Origin: Septoria linicola
Taxonomy: Eukaryota; Ascomycota; Dothideomycetes; Mycosphaerellales; Mycosphaerellaceae
Direction: 5' to 3'
DNA length: 64,000 bases
Assembly (NCBI GenBank): GCA_024114885.1
Contig: CP099432.1
Coordinates: forward strand, 372,001-436,000
How positions within the stretch are numbered: the stretch's first letter is position 1; each line of letters opens with the position of its first letter. Below are positions 51,600-62,940 of the stretch, in pieces. The notes under the pieces are model-generated. The model was not told the DNA's origin. It saw nothing but the letters and a program-made list of their open reading frames with translations, and ran no database searches. The position numbers and the translations under genes were made by a program.

Positions 51600-52330
51600 A
51601 TCCTAATATTACTCTATTATAGAAGATTTAGATAGTTCCTTATAAGCTATAGTAGTATCTAGGCTTTAAGCTAAATCTATCTCTATAATATATTATAGAG
51701 GATATACTAAGATAACAAATCTAAGCTAGAACTCTCGAGTTATACTATAGTACCTATCGAAACCTATACTTCCTTATTAGTAAGAAGATAGAGATAGGTA
51801 AGCTAAAGAAGTATTAGTTAACTAACGTAGCTTAGAAGTTTAATTAAGTTACTATAAGAGATTCGAACTTACTACCTAATATAGAGGGTTTCTCTAAGGA
51901 CTTTACTAGTTACGCGCTAGCCTCGTTAGTTAATATCTTCTCTAGATATAACTCAATTCTACTCGATAAATTATATAGAGACCTTATAGGCTTTAATTTA
52001 CTACTAGGCTTATTATAGTAGATAACGTTACTATAAGGAGCTACGAATTCTATTACCTAGTTCGTTCGTATTATCAATCAAGTCCTTATAGAGTATATCT
52101 CGTATAAGGTATAGCTATTTCTTAATAATATTAGTATTAAAGAGCCTAAGACGAAGTATAATAATAAAGAGGTTAAACCTAGCCTCTACTATTATATTAT
52201 TAGATATATTATAGCTATAGACGACGTTCTCTATAATATAGAACGAGCTAATATAAAGGTAGCTTTTAATAAGCTATAGCTCTATTACGAATAGTTAGTA
52301 ATCGTTAGTTACCTTACTAGTATTAATAGC
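51600..52330 (+). pseudogene. pol: G2 reverse transcriptase
   Basis: RT blocks include YRNLYFLISKK near 51,757, VNIFSRYNSILLDK near 51,925, GATNSIT near 52,040 and an active-site F-L-N-N at 52,118-52,129 in place of FLDD, again because both GAT codons follow T. The following KEPKTKYNNKEVKPSLYYYI matches the conserved segment after the active site of G1 RT. Confidence 0.88.
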
Positions 52331-52559
52331 TACTATCTAGACTTCGTAAGAGTAGCGAAGATTAAGAAATAGCCGAACCTAGAAAATTAGAAGGACGTTC
52401 GAACCTTCCTTAGCGTAGTTATATACTACTACGTCTAGGTTAAAGGTTTTACGATTATTCTTACTCTACTATTTAAACTCTTATAGAAGGATACTAAGTT
52501 TTAATAGACTACTAAATACTAACTAGCTAAAGACATCGTCTCGAAGGTACTAGTTTTAG

Positions 52560-52898
52560 CTCTAGCCCTAGCTACTCTTAACTATAGAGAAGAAGTAGGA
52601 CTTATCGTCGTAGGCGTAGATTCGAGTAGTAAAGGTTAGAGATATATACTTTCTTAATATAATCGAGACGAGCTACTTCTCTACTATCTAGTTCGATATA
52701 AGTCTAGCCTATTTAATCTAGTAGAAGTTAAGTACGATACTAGGAAGCGCGAGTACCTTAGTATACTAAAGGCGTTAAAGAAGCTAAAACTATAGCTATT
52801 TAGAGTATACTTCTAACTAGAGATTAATATAAATACCCTCGTTTACTAGCTTAATAAAGCTACCTCTAATTTACTAAATATAGTAATAACGCGCTAGT
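52560..52898 (+). pseudogene. G2 RNase H, 5' part
   Basis: Contains VVGVDSSSKG near 52,610 and NTLVY-x-LNKATSNLLN near 52,830. It is interrupted at 52,898 by the copia element and continues at 59,174 with an IYIPSKKYIALDSLLRKP segment. Confidence 0.8.
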
Positions 52899-53175
52899 TG
52901 TTAAGAATATATCCTAGATAGTTAGTCTAGATATAGACATCTAAGTATAGTTCTAGATACCTAAGGCATCTACCTAAGGCTTAGTAAGAGGTATATCTTG
53001 CTTCTCTTTCTTCTCTTCTTAGATAACTAACTTAATTAACTTTGTATTTAGTTCCTAGTATATTACTACTATACTATATATATAAGTTAGTTCAAGATTA
53101 ATCCCCTATTCTTCTTTACTACGCTATACCCTCCTTGATATTATATAGTATATAATACGCCCTCTACTTTTAATA
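52899..53175 (+). repeat. 5' LTR of C1
   Basis: 277 bp, TGTTAAG...TTTTAATA, nearly identical to 58,892-59,168. Differences are C/T and G/A. Confidence 0.96.
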
Positions 53176-53190
53176 GGTTATAAGCCTAGG
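53176..53190 (+). other. C1 primer-binding site (half-tRNA type)
   Basis: GGTTATAAGCC lies directly after the LTR. With the TpA read as a former TpG it is the complement of the initiator tRNA-Met anticodon stem-loop (GGGCTCATAACC), which is the internal priming used by Drosophila copia. Copy C2 has GGTTATAAGCCCGG. Confidence 0.7.
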
Positions 53191-54317
53191 TTTATATACT
53201 AAATAGGAGCAACCTATATTAGTATAGGTTACTTGTATCCCTTATAGTTTATAGAAAATATTTAGGGCCTAGAAGTTTCTCTAACTATATTACTAACGAA
53301 GCTAGTTTGTACCTAGTAGTATATAAGTTAGTAAAGATCTCTATAAGATAGTAGTATATTTCTGCTTTGTTAATACCTACCTAGTTCTCTACTATTATAC
53401 CTAGCATTACTAGAGTTAGAAGAGGCTACCTAGCCTTCCTACTACCTAGTAGTAGAAACTCTACTAAGAGAGAAAGATCTAAGTCTTAGTAATTTCCTAA
53501 ATACGAGGAATCCCTATCCCTTAGAGCTAGTCTCTCTACTATAAGAAATTACTCTTCTCTAGAATCCTTAGCTAGTCTAAAGCATTCTACTAATTATTTA
53601 TTCTATTTACCTATTTCTATAATAGACTAAGAGGATAAGAAGAGCTAAAGGATTCTAATCCTAGACAGAACTAACTAGAAGAAATAGTTTAAGCTATAGA
53701 CAGATAAGCTAGAAGGAAAGGACTAGTTCTAGGCTATTAGCTAACTAATTATTAGAGGGAACCTATATATAGTTTAGTAGGACACTAGTCTCTAGATATA
53801 TATTACTTAGAATCAATACTTCTTAAAAGACAATATAGTATATAGGTTTAGTATTAGATGTAGTATTAGTAAGGATAATAAGATAGAGCTAGAGACATAG
53901 TATATTACTATACTAGTAGCTAAGATATAAGTGATTCTCTAGAACAAGTATAATAGAGTCCTAAAGTCCTATACTATAGGTCTGATTAAGTAGTTTGTTA
54001 TATATAGGATGTTACCTAATAAGATAATTAGGGAAGTATAGAGATACCTTAGAGTCCTAGGTAAGAGGATTACTAAGATTAATCCTTAGGAAACTTACTA
54101 CTAGAGCTAAGAGAAAAGACTAAAGCATCTCCTATAGTCCCTACCTATATTATACTAAGTAGCTAAGGATGCTATTATAACTTAACTATCCTTAGATATA
54201 GACACTATTCTCCTTCTACTTAAGTCCTAAGAGGTAAGAGACAACCTAGACAAGATAGACATAGGTATAGCTATATTCTATCCTAGGCAGCTCTACTAAA
54301 GAAAGTCCCTACTAATA

Positions 54318-54359
54318 TACTAGCTCTATAAGAAAGGGAAGTACTAGTTAAAAGATTGT
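54318..54359 (+). pseudogene. C1 gag zinc knuckle
   Basis: CX2CX4HX4C spacing is recognisable: first Cys, second Cys and His read Tyr, and the last reads Cys (KDC). In copy C2 the first Cys codon TGC is still intact (62,899-62,901). Nucleocapsid part of gag. Confidence 0.75.
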
Positions 54360-55339
54360 CCTAACCTCCCTACTACTAAGAAACTGTCCTAGTAAAGAAA
54401 TAGTACTAAGAACTAGAAGGACTCTTAGGGATTATTCCTTAGAGAGAGGGTTAGAAGATCCTCTTTACTAAGGAATACTAGATATATTAAGAAAGCTATC
54501 TATAAGTTATTATTATATAATAAGCTAAAGAAGGCTGTCTAGAGAATAGGTAAGCAGCTTTAGAGGATAGAAAAGTCTAGAAAGCTTCTAAAGAAAGGAT
54601 TTTCAGCCTAGGAGTCTAGTTCTAGTTCTAATTCTAGAACTTATTCTAGTTCTAGAAGTAATAATAATTCCCTATTAGAAGATAATAACTAAGATAAGTT
54701 AGCCTATTCTATAATTAAGGCTAAAGGCAAGTTGTTACTCTAAGAATAGCTCTTAGATTCCTATACCTTATCCTATATAACTAACTAACTGTCCTTCTTT
54801 AGATTAGTAAAGCTACTAAGAAAGAAAGTATAGATTAAGGTAGGAGGAGGATACCTCTATATAACCTACTCTAGACTAGTATAGATAAAAGGAATCTTAA
54901 GAGAAGAAGTTCTACTTAATAGGGTACTATTTATTCCTAATCTTAGAGTAAATCTTATATTATAGGATTAGTTTAGTAAGTAATTTAGAGTCTAGAAGCC
55001 TAACTTTACTCTTACCTCCCTAGATAGCTAAACAGTTATAAAGACTAAGCTAGTTAGAGGTGTTCTATTTATTAGTAAGATATTACCTCTCCTATAGGAA
55101 AAGTTATATTACTTACTATATAATCCTATAGAGGTTAATAATACCTATACTACTCTATTAGAGAAGGATCTAAAATAGTAGGAGCTATAGTATAGAAGAT
55201 TTATATACTTTAGAAGAGGGTTACTCTTAAACCTTTATAAAGTTACTAACCTAAAGGAAAGAATTCTAATTCCTAGCTAGGAAGAGTATAAGTATAGGAT
55301 CTATATAATAGGTAAAATAAAGAAACACCTAGGCAAGTC

Positions 55340-55820
55340 TATTAAGAGAAGACCTAAAAGATTAGCCCTTATGTTAGTAGATATCTATAGACTATTACTA
55401 TTATTAGTAAAAGGTTTTATATAGTAGCTTAAGATTATTAATAACTTCTTAAGAAAGAAATAGGCATTTCTACTTAAGGCTAGATTAGATATACTAACTA
55501 CTCTTTAGAACTAGAGGATTAAGGTAGAAAGGTAGTTAGTAGCACTCCTCAAGTCTATAAGAGCTAACAATACTAGAGAGATTACTACTTTAATTAAATA
55601 GTAGGAGAAGGACTTTAGAATTACCCTTAAGCTAACTAAGGCCTATAATTCACTCTAGAATAGAGTAGTTAAGAGGTCTATCTAAATATTAGAGGCCTCT
55701 ATTAGAGTAATACTTAAAGAAAGTAAGATACCTATTAAGTTTTAGCTAGAAGCCCTTAAAGTATAAGTATATATAAGGAACAAGCTCCTAAATAGACCTA
55801 ATATTAAGAGATTCAAGCTC
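55340..55820 (+). pseudogene. C1 integrase core
   Basis: Contains LALMLVDIYR near 55,360 (first catalytic Asp region) and KAYNSL-x-NRVVKRSI near 55,637, corresponding to the SPY-x-PQQNG-x-AER helix of copia integrases, then IPIKF-x-LEAL. The Glu position reads Lys, a TpG or GAR-to-AAR change. Located upstream of RT, as expected for copia. Confidence 0.8.
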
Positions 55821-56739
55821 TTACCTAATAAAGCTTTTAATAGGATTAAACTAATAGTCTCTTACCTTAAGGTATAGGGATATAGAGCTATAGTATATAT
55901 AGATATAAGAGTATAGCCTTAGTAGGTAAGGAGTAATAAACTAATAAATAGAGGAAAGGATACTATGTTTATTAGATACTATAATAATATAGTAAAGGCA
56001 TAGAAGTTCTAGAAGCTAGACATAAAGGCTATTAAGTAGTATACTAATATAATCTTCTTTAAAGATAAGCTAGGTAGAGAATTAGACTTAAATATTAAGA
56101 TTAAGAATCTCCCTAGTTTAGCTCTAGAAAGAAGACCTATTAGAAGGCTAAGAACTATTAGCTAGCCTACTCTATAAGCTAGTAGGAGTACCCTAGGTGC
56201 TCCTAGTCTAAGCTAGTAGAAGCCTCCTCCCTCTTAGCTATTAGTATAGGTTTAGGAAGGAAAGAAACTCTTTATATAACTTCTACCTCTACTAGAAGAT
56301 ATAGGAGAGTATAGAAAATTCCTAGACTAAGAGAAAGTTAAGAAAGAATCTAAGAATTCTATCTAAGAAACTATAGAGATAGATTAGGAGTAGATAGTCC
56401 TAAGGTAAACTCTTAGAAAGAGGAAAGTATCCTAGGAACTTAATAGATTTAACTAGAAGCTAAAGCTAATTAGGCTTAAGTTAGATTAGAATAGTTAGCT
56501 AGACAAGGAAATGCTCCTAGAGTATTAGGCTTTCTTCTTAGCTATAAGCTCTATTAACCTAGATATCTTATAGGACTTAGAATTCTTAAAGGAAGTTAAA
56601 GAAATTACATTCTCTACTACTAAAGAAGTAGGAATATATAAATAGGAGGTTCTAATCCTAAAGAACTATAAGGAAGTAGTAAGTAATCCTAAGTAGGGTT
56701 ATCTCTAGTAAGAAGCTATTTAGAAGGAGCTAGATATAC

Positions 56740-57440
56740 TTGTAAGTAATAATACCTAGACTATAGTAGTCCTACTAAAAGGGGCTAACTTAGTTACCTT
56801 AAGATAGGTCTTTAATATTAAGAGAAAACTTAGTAGTACTATTAAAAAGTTTAAGGCAAGACTAGTTATAAGGGGGTTCTCTTAAAAGTATAGAGTAGAC
56901 TATATAGAAACTTTTGCTCCTATAGTTAGATAGGATACTCTAAGAGGATTTATAGCTATAGTCTATAAGAAGGACCTAGTTCTATACTAAGTAGATATAA
57001 ACAATGCATTTATAGAGAGTACTCTATATAAGGATATCTATATAATCCTACTACTAGGTATTAACCTACTAACTAGTATAGTCTTATAAGTTCTAAGGAG
57101 TCTCTATAGGCTAAAGTAAGCTATAAGAGACTAGAATTAGCTATATATGTCAAAGCTAAAAGGAATAGGATTTAGATAATTAGAAGTAGACCTATATCTT
57201 CTAATCTATAAGAAAAGGAAAGACCTAATAATCCTAATCTATATTAATAACATACCTATTACTATAGAGAGACTAGAAGATATCCTCTAGTTTAAAGACT
57301 AACTTAGTAAGGTCTTTAAGATTAAAGATCTTAGAGAACTAGACAAGATTCTTAGAATAAGACTAATAAGAAACAGATAGTAAGGCTAGCTAAAACTTGA
57401 CTAGAAGCACTATATCTAAGAGAACCTAGCTAAGATAGGA
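56740..57440 (+). pseudogene. pol: C1 reverse transcriptase
   Basis: FKARLVIRGF and DYIETFAPIVR near 56,850-56,930, then VDINNAFIEST at 56,991-57,023, SLYRLK near 57,100, and the YxDD active site at 57,240-57,251 reading Y-I-N-N. These are the standard copia RT blocks in order. Both catalytic Asp codons are lost through TpG changes across codon borders. Confidence 0.93.
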
Positions 57441-57739
57441 ATAGGCTAAGAAACTATATTACTAACTCTTTTACTAATAGATAGCTATAAAAGTCTAAAG
57501 CCTACTAGACTAAATAATAAAAGGTATAACAAATAGGAGTACTAATCTATTATTAGAACATAGATATAGCTTATAACTATTATAAGACTAGATATCTTAT
57601 TTGCCCTTAGAAGGTTAAGCTCCTATATTAGTAATCTAATAGTAGGATATATAAAGGCTCTAAAGAAGCTAACTAGATACCTGAGATCAAACCTAGACCT
57701 TAGTTTAAGATACTTAAGGAATAGTTAAGGCTGTCTTAC

Positions 57740-58230
57740 TAGATATATAGACTCTAACTATATAATAGACAAGACTAATAGAGTCTTAATCCTTAGATAT
57801 ATTTTCTTCCTCTATAGTATACTAATCTCCTAGATAAGTAAGAAGTAGAAATCTATAGCTATATCTATAATAGAAGCTAAATATATAGCTATAGGAGTAT
57901 ATATAAAACAGTTATAGTTCCTTAGTGCTCTTTTAAGAGAGCTTGGATACCTAGAGTTAGTAGGAGAATGTTCTTACTAACTAAGGATCCTTAGTAACTA
58001 GGAAACTATTACTAGAATTAGGCTAATTTAGCTAAAAGGTAATAACTAAGCTGCCCTTACTCTAGTTAAGAACTTATATGTTTATAACAAGTCTAAACAT
58101 ATTAATATCTTATATAATACTATAAGAAAGCTCTAGTAGAATAGACTTATCTCTATAGAATATATGAATATAAAAGAGATAGTAGTAGATAGTCTTACTA
58201 AGCTAAAGAATAGACTATAGTTTTAGGAGT
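57740..58230 (+). pseudogene. C1 RNase H and C-terminus
   Basis: Contains DSNYIIDKTNR near 57,749, KSIAISIIEAKYIAIG near 57,852 (STxEAEY-type block), SKHINILYNTIR near 58,090 and VVDSLTKLKNRL near 58,185, the usual end of copia polymerases (ADxLTK-type). Confidence 0.9.
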
Positions 58231-58891
58231 TTGTAAGGTAGCTCTACCTTATATAAGAGGTATATAAAAGATAACTCCAAGCCTTAGAGTTAGACTAAGA
58301 GGAGTCTAAAAGAAAGATTTTAGTTACTTAACTCCTTCTTAGTTAGACTTTATAAAGTCCTAAATTCCCTTACTAATATTAGACCTATTACTAACTACAA
58401 TATTACTATATAGTACCTAGCTAAACTAGACACCCTCTAAGGCTAAGTACTAGTTAATATTAAAGACCTCCTCTATAGTAGCTATTATCTCTACTACTAG
58501 TATATAGTTACTCTACTCCCTAGCTTAATATAAGATCCCTATAGCTAAGAATAGTATACCCTAAAGGCTATTAGGGAACTAAGAAGCTATATAGAATATA
58601 ACTAAGTAGAGGACTAGGCTATAAGGAATCTAGGGAGCTATTAGAATTAGCTATAAGAAAGGGTCCTAAACAATCCACTCCTATATAAGAGAGAAGGAAG
58701 ATCTTATAGAAGGTATTTCTTTTACCTTTTTATAGGAGATAGTAGTATAGAAAGTTTATTAGATTAATAGTTAGTACTATCTAGTTATTAGTCTAAAAAG
58801 TAAGTACTTAATAACTAATTAAGATTAGGACTAGCATTTGAGTACTATAGATGATCTATTAAAAGATCTAACTATATAGTATAAGTAGGAG

Positions 58892-59168
58892 TGTTAAGAA
58901 TATATCCTAGATAGTTAGTCTAGATATAGACATCTGAGTATAGTTCTAGATACCTAAGGTATCTACCTAAGGCTTAGTAAGAGGTATATCTTGCTTCTCT
59001 TTCTTCTCTTCTTAGATAACTAACTTAATTAACTTTGTATTTAGTTCCTAGTATATTACTACTATACTATATATATAAGTTAGTTCAAGATTAATCCCCT
59101 ATTCTTCTTTACTACGCTATACCCTCCTTAACATTATATAGTATATAATACGCTCTCTACTTTTAATA
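58892..59168 (+). repeat. 3' LTR of C1
   Basis: 277-bp partner of 52,899-53,175, followed by the second CTAGT. Confidence 0.96.
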
Positions 59169-59173
59169 CTAGT

Positions 59174-60660
59174 TAGTATAGATCTACCTCTTCGACTTTA
59201 ACGTTATATATATTCCTAGTAAGAAGTATATAGCTCTAGATTCGTTATTAAGAAAGCCTATTACGCCTAAAGATATAGAGGCTATAGAAGAAGAAGAAGA
59301 CGTAGATCTAATAATTAACGAGTAATTCTTCGATACCTTTTACGTTAATACTTTCTCTATATAGGTAATTTAGAGCGAGCTACCTATAATTAATAAGATC
59401 TACTCTTAGGAGTTAATAAATATCGCTTTCGTACTTATACGAATATAAAGATCTAAGAGAGTTTCTAATAACGAGTATAAGTAGCTAAAGAAGAAGTATT
59501 AGCTATTTTATATTAAGAATAACTAGCTCTAGCGCTAAGAATAAGTAGCTAGGCCTCTATAGCGAGTTATCGATAAACCTAAAGCGCGAGCTCGTATTAT
59601 TAAGATATACTATTATAAGAACGGTTACTATAGCGCTAAATAGACGTATAATCTTATCTAGAAACGATAGTAGTAGGATAGGGTTTAGGCTTAAATCTCG
59701 CTCGCTGTTTAGTAATATACTATTTATAGTCTTTAGTATAGGAGATAGGTACCTAGAGAGCTATAGATTCCGCTCTAAGTTATAGTTAGCTAGAAGTAGT
59801 ATATCGGTAGTTTATATATTACGAAGAACTATTCGTTAATAGTTATACGCGAATCTCTATCGCGCTAGCTAAACCTATATATATTCTAGTACCTAGTAAA
59901 GAGTATCTCCTTAGTATAGATAGTAAGGTTTATATAGGAAGAGATCTTTTACTAGTAGGGTACTACTATAGAAGTTATTCTCGATAACTATAAGACTAAC
60001 CTTAGCGAAGTAGAGAAGCTACTACTATCGTATAGTATTAAGTATATTAATATTTCGCTATACTACTCTTAGTCTAACGCTATCGTTAAAGTCGGCTATA
60101 AGACGATATTAGACGCTTACTTAAAGCTCTCTAATAGTAGCCTTTATTCGATTTAGGACTATATTCTAGTAGTACTATAGATAGAGAGAACGATAATAGT
60201 CTCTACTACTAGCCTAACGCTATTAGAAGTAATAATTAGGCGTAACGTAGTACTACTAATCGAGCTAGAATACTATATCTTCTAGATTATAGATTAGGGT
60301 AAGGTTAAGACTAGAATAGAGCTTCTTATAATTCGAGCTTAAGCTCTAGAAGCTATAGAAACGACTATAGAAGAAGGACGACTATATTAATAGCGTCTCT
60401 AGGAATAGAATAAGGCGTACTTTAATAAATATCGTCGTATAGATCTTACTATACTAAAGGAAGAAGATCTCGTATTAGTATATCGCTCTAAATTAAAGAC
60501 TAGCTTCTCCTATAAGCTCGTATTTAGATAGGAAGGCTCTTTTAAAGTATCTAAAGTATTATAGAGAGGTATATTATATAAGCTTAAGGAACTAGATAGC
60601 TCGAAACGTAAGTACGTCTATAAGAGGATAGACCTTAAGAAGTATACCTTTCTATAAGAA
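59174..60660 (+). pseudogene. G2 RNase H 3' end and integrase
   Basis: Continues the RNase H reading after the copia insertion, then integrase: ILDNYKTNLSEVEKLLLSY near 59,980 carries the second catalytic Asp, and AIVKVGYKTILDAYL near 60,080 matches the Glu-bearing helix of G1 (IIEVGYKTIL), but here the codon at 60,088-60,090 reads Lys. GTT-GAA to GTT-AAA is a TpG change. The domain ends near 60,660. Confidence 0.82.
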
Positions 60661-61017
60661 AACCTAAAGCTAGTTCTAGATTAGGTTAAACTAGAGGAAG
60701 TACTACTACTAATAGAGAAGGTTATAGAACTAAGACTTCTACCTAGGTATAAGTATCTATAGATCTTTATTAGTAAGCTATTAGTAATAACTTAATAGGA
60801 AAGAGAGAGTTATATACGCTAGCTATTAATAGAGCTTAAAGAAGAAGTAGAAGACTTAGTAAGCTAAAGGCTAAAGCTAGCCTAGTAGAGCTAAAGAAGT
60901 AGAAATTCGATAGGTAATACTTAATTAGTAGTATAAGCTAAGATCTAGCTACTAAAGCCTAGCCTCTATTATAGAAAAGGCTAGTTTTCCTAAGTCTATA
61001 TCTTCTTAAGTACTATC

Positions 61018-61230
61018 TTTATTCCTAGAGCTACTATTAAGCTCTAATTAGACTATCCTAAGTACTTCTTTTAGTCCTAGAGCTACTATTAAGCTCTAAT
61101 CGAAGCTTCCTAAGCTTATAATTTACTAAATTAGTAGGAATCTAGCTAAATCTTAACTATTCTAAGCGCTTCTTTTATTCCTAAAGCTACTATTAAGCTT
61201 TAATTAGAGCTTCCTAAGCTTCTCTTTTAC
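61018..61230. repeat. three imperfect repeats in G2 3' region
   Basis: CCTAGAGCTACTATTAAGCT or its close variant occurs near 61,024, 61,075 and 61,180, each followed by TCTAAT and a TCCTAAG word. Spacing is about 51 and 105 bp. Confidence 0.75.
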
Positions 61231-61478
61231 TAGATTAGTAAGATTCTAGCCGAATCCTAACTATCTCGATACTATTTTCTAAAGCTAAGATAAGTATCTA
61301 TATAGCTAATTACTCTTCTAAACTTAACTTTCGAGTATAGATTTTATATCTACTAGCTAACCTACTATCCTACTCCTTTTTCTAAGTCTCAAGCCTACTA
61401 TCGTCGTGAAAGTTAGCTATCCTAAGCTACTTTCTACTACTAGGCCTTAAAAATCTAAGCTAGACCTATATCTTTAAA

Positions 61479-61756
61479 TATTAAGAATGTATCCTAGATA
61501 GTTAGTCTAGATATGGACTTCTGAGCATAGTTCTGGATGCCTGAGGCATCTACCTAAGGCTTGGCAAGAGGTATATCTTGCTTCTCTTTCTTCTCTTCTT
61601 AGATAACTAACAAAATCAACTTTATATTTAGTTCCTAGCATATTACTACTACACTATGTATATAAGTCAGTTCAAGATTGATCCCCTATTCTTCTTTACT
61701 ACGCTATACCCTCCTTGACATTGTATAGCATCTACAAACGCCCTCCACTTTTAATA
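61479..61756 (+). repeat. 5' LTR of C2
   Basis: 278 bp aligning with both C1 LTRs. It has one extra base and a variable stretch near GCATCTACAAACGCC. Confidence 0.94.
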
Positions 61757-61772
61757 GGTTATAAGCCCGGGT
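61757..61772 (+). other. C2 primer-binding site
   Basis: GGTTATAAGCCCGGG directly after the LTR, complementary to the initiator tRNA-Met anticodon region apart from one RIP-type change. Confidence 0.7.
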
Positions 61773-62898
61773 TTATGCACTAAATAGGAGCAACCTATGT
61801 TAGTATAGGTTACTTATATCCCTTATAGTTTATAGAAAACATTTAGGGCCTAGAAGTTTCCCTAACTGTATTACTAACGAAGCTAGTTTGTACCTAGTAG
61901 TATATAAGTTAGTAAAGATCTCTATAAGACAGTAGTATGTTTCTACTTTATTAATACCTGCCTAGTTCTCTACTATTGTACCTAGCATCACTAGAGTTAG
62001 AAGAGGCCACTTGGCCTTCCTACTACCTAGTAACAGAAACTCTACTAAGAGAGAAAGATCTAAGTCTTAGTAATTTCCTAAATACGAGGAATCCCTATCC
62101 TTTAGAGCTAGTCTCTCTACTATAAGAAATTATCCTTCTCTAGAATCCTTAGCTAGTCTGAAGCATTCTACTAATTATTTATTCTATTTACCTATTTCTA
62201 TAATAGACTAAGAGGACAAGAAGAGCTAAAGGATTCTAATCCTAGATAGAACTAACTAGAAGAGATAGTTCAAGCTATAGACAGACAAGCTAGAAGGAAA
62301 GGACTAGTTCTAGGCAATTAGCTAACTAATTATTAGAGGGAACTTATATACAGTTTAGTAGGACACTAGTCTTCAGATATATGTTACTTAGAATCAATAC
62401 TTCTTAAAAGATAATATAGTATGTAGGTTTAGTATTAGATACAGTATTAGTAAAGATAATAAGATAGAGCTAGAGACATAGTATGTTACTATACTAGTAG
62501 CTAAGATATAGGTGATTCTCTAGAACAAGTATAATAGAGTCCTGAAGTCCTATACTATAGGTCTGATTAAGCAGTTTATTATATTCAGGATATTACCTAA
62601 TAAGACAATCAGGGAAGTATAGAGACACCTTAGAGGCCTAGGCAAGAGGATTACTAAGATTGATCCTTAGGAAGCCTACTACTAGAGCTAAGAGAAAAGG
62701 CTGAAACATCTCCTATAGTCTCTACCTATATTATACTAAGCAGCTAAGGATGCTATTATAACCTAACTATCCTTGGATATAGACACTGTTCTCCTTCTAC
62801 TTAAGTCCTAAGAGGTAAGAGACAATCTAGACAAGATAGATACAGGTCTAGCTATATTCTATTCTAGGCAGCCCTACTAAGGAAAGTCTCTACTAATA

Positions 62899-62940
62899 TG
62901 CTAGCTCTATAAGAAAGGGAAGTACTAGTTGAAGGATTGT
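62899..62940 (+). pseudogene. C2 gag zinc knuckle
   Basis: The same knuckle as C1 with first Cys (TGC) and last Cys (TGT) intact, and the second Cys and His reading Tyr. Confidence 0.75.

Larger units (their letters stand above)
52899..59168 (+). mobile_element. complete Ty1/copia LTR retrotransposon (copy C1)
   Basis: 6,270 bp with two 277-bp LTRs beginning TGTTAAG and ending TTTTAATA, and a perfect 5-bp target duplication CTAGT (52,894-52,898 and 59,169-59,173). Internal order is gag, integrase, RT, RNase H, which is the copia order. It lies inside the RNase H region of G2, so it is younger than G2. Coding frames are broken by TAG/TAA. Unlike G1 and G2 it is almost without CpG. A related copy, C2, begins at 61,479. 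Confidence 0.96.
45346..61478 (+). mobile_element. second Ty3/gypsy-like element (G2), interrupted by copia
   Basis: RIP-saturated DNA with a gypsy-type pol in plus sense: RT (51.6-52.3 kb), RNase H (52.56-52.90 kb, resuming at 59,174) and integrase (59.4-60.6 kb). A gag-like charged region lies at 47.9-49.5 kb. The element is a different family from G1: the RT blocks align in order, but sequence and spacing differ. LTRs were not identified; the 3' end is probably cut by the copia copy at 61,479 or lies outside the window, and the left end near 45.35 kb is set only by the RIP border. Removing the copia insertion leaves roughly 9.9 kb. Confidence 0.8.
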
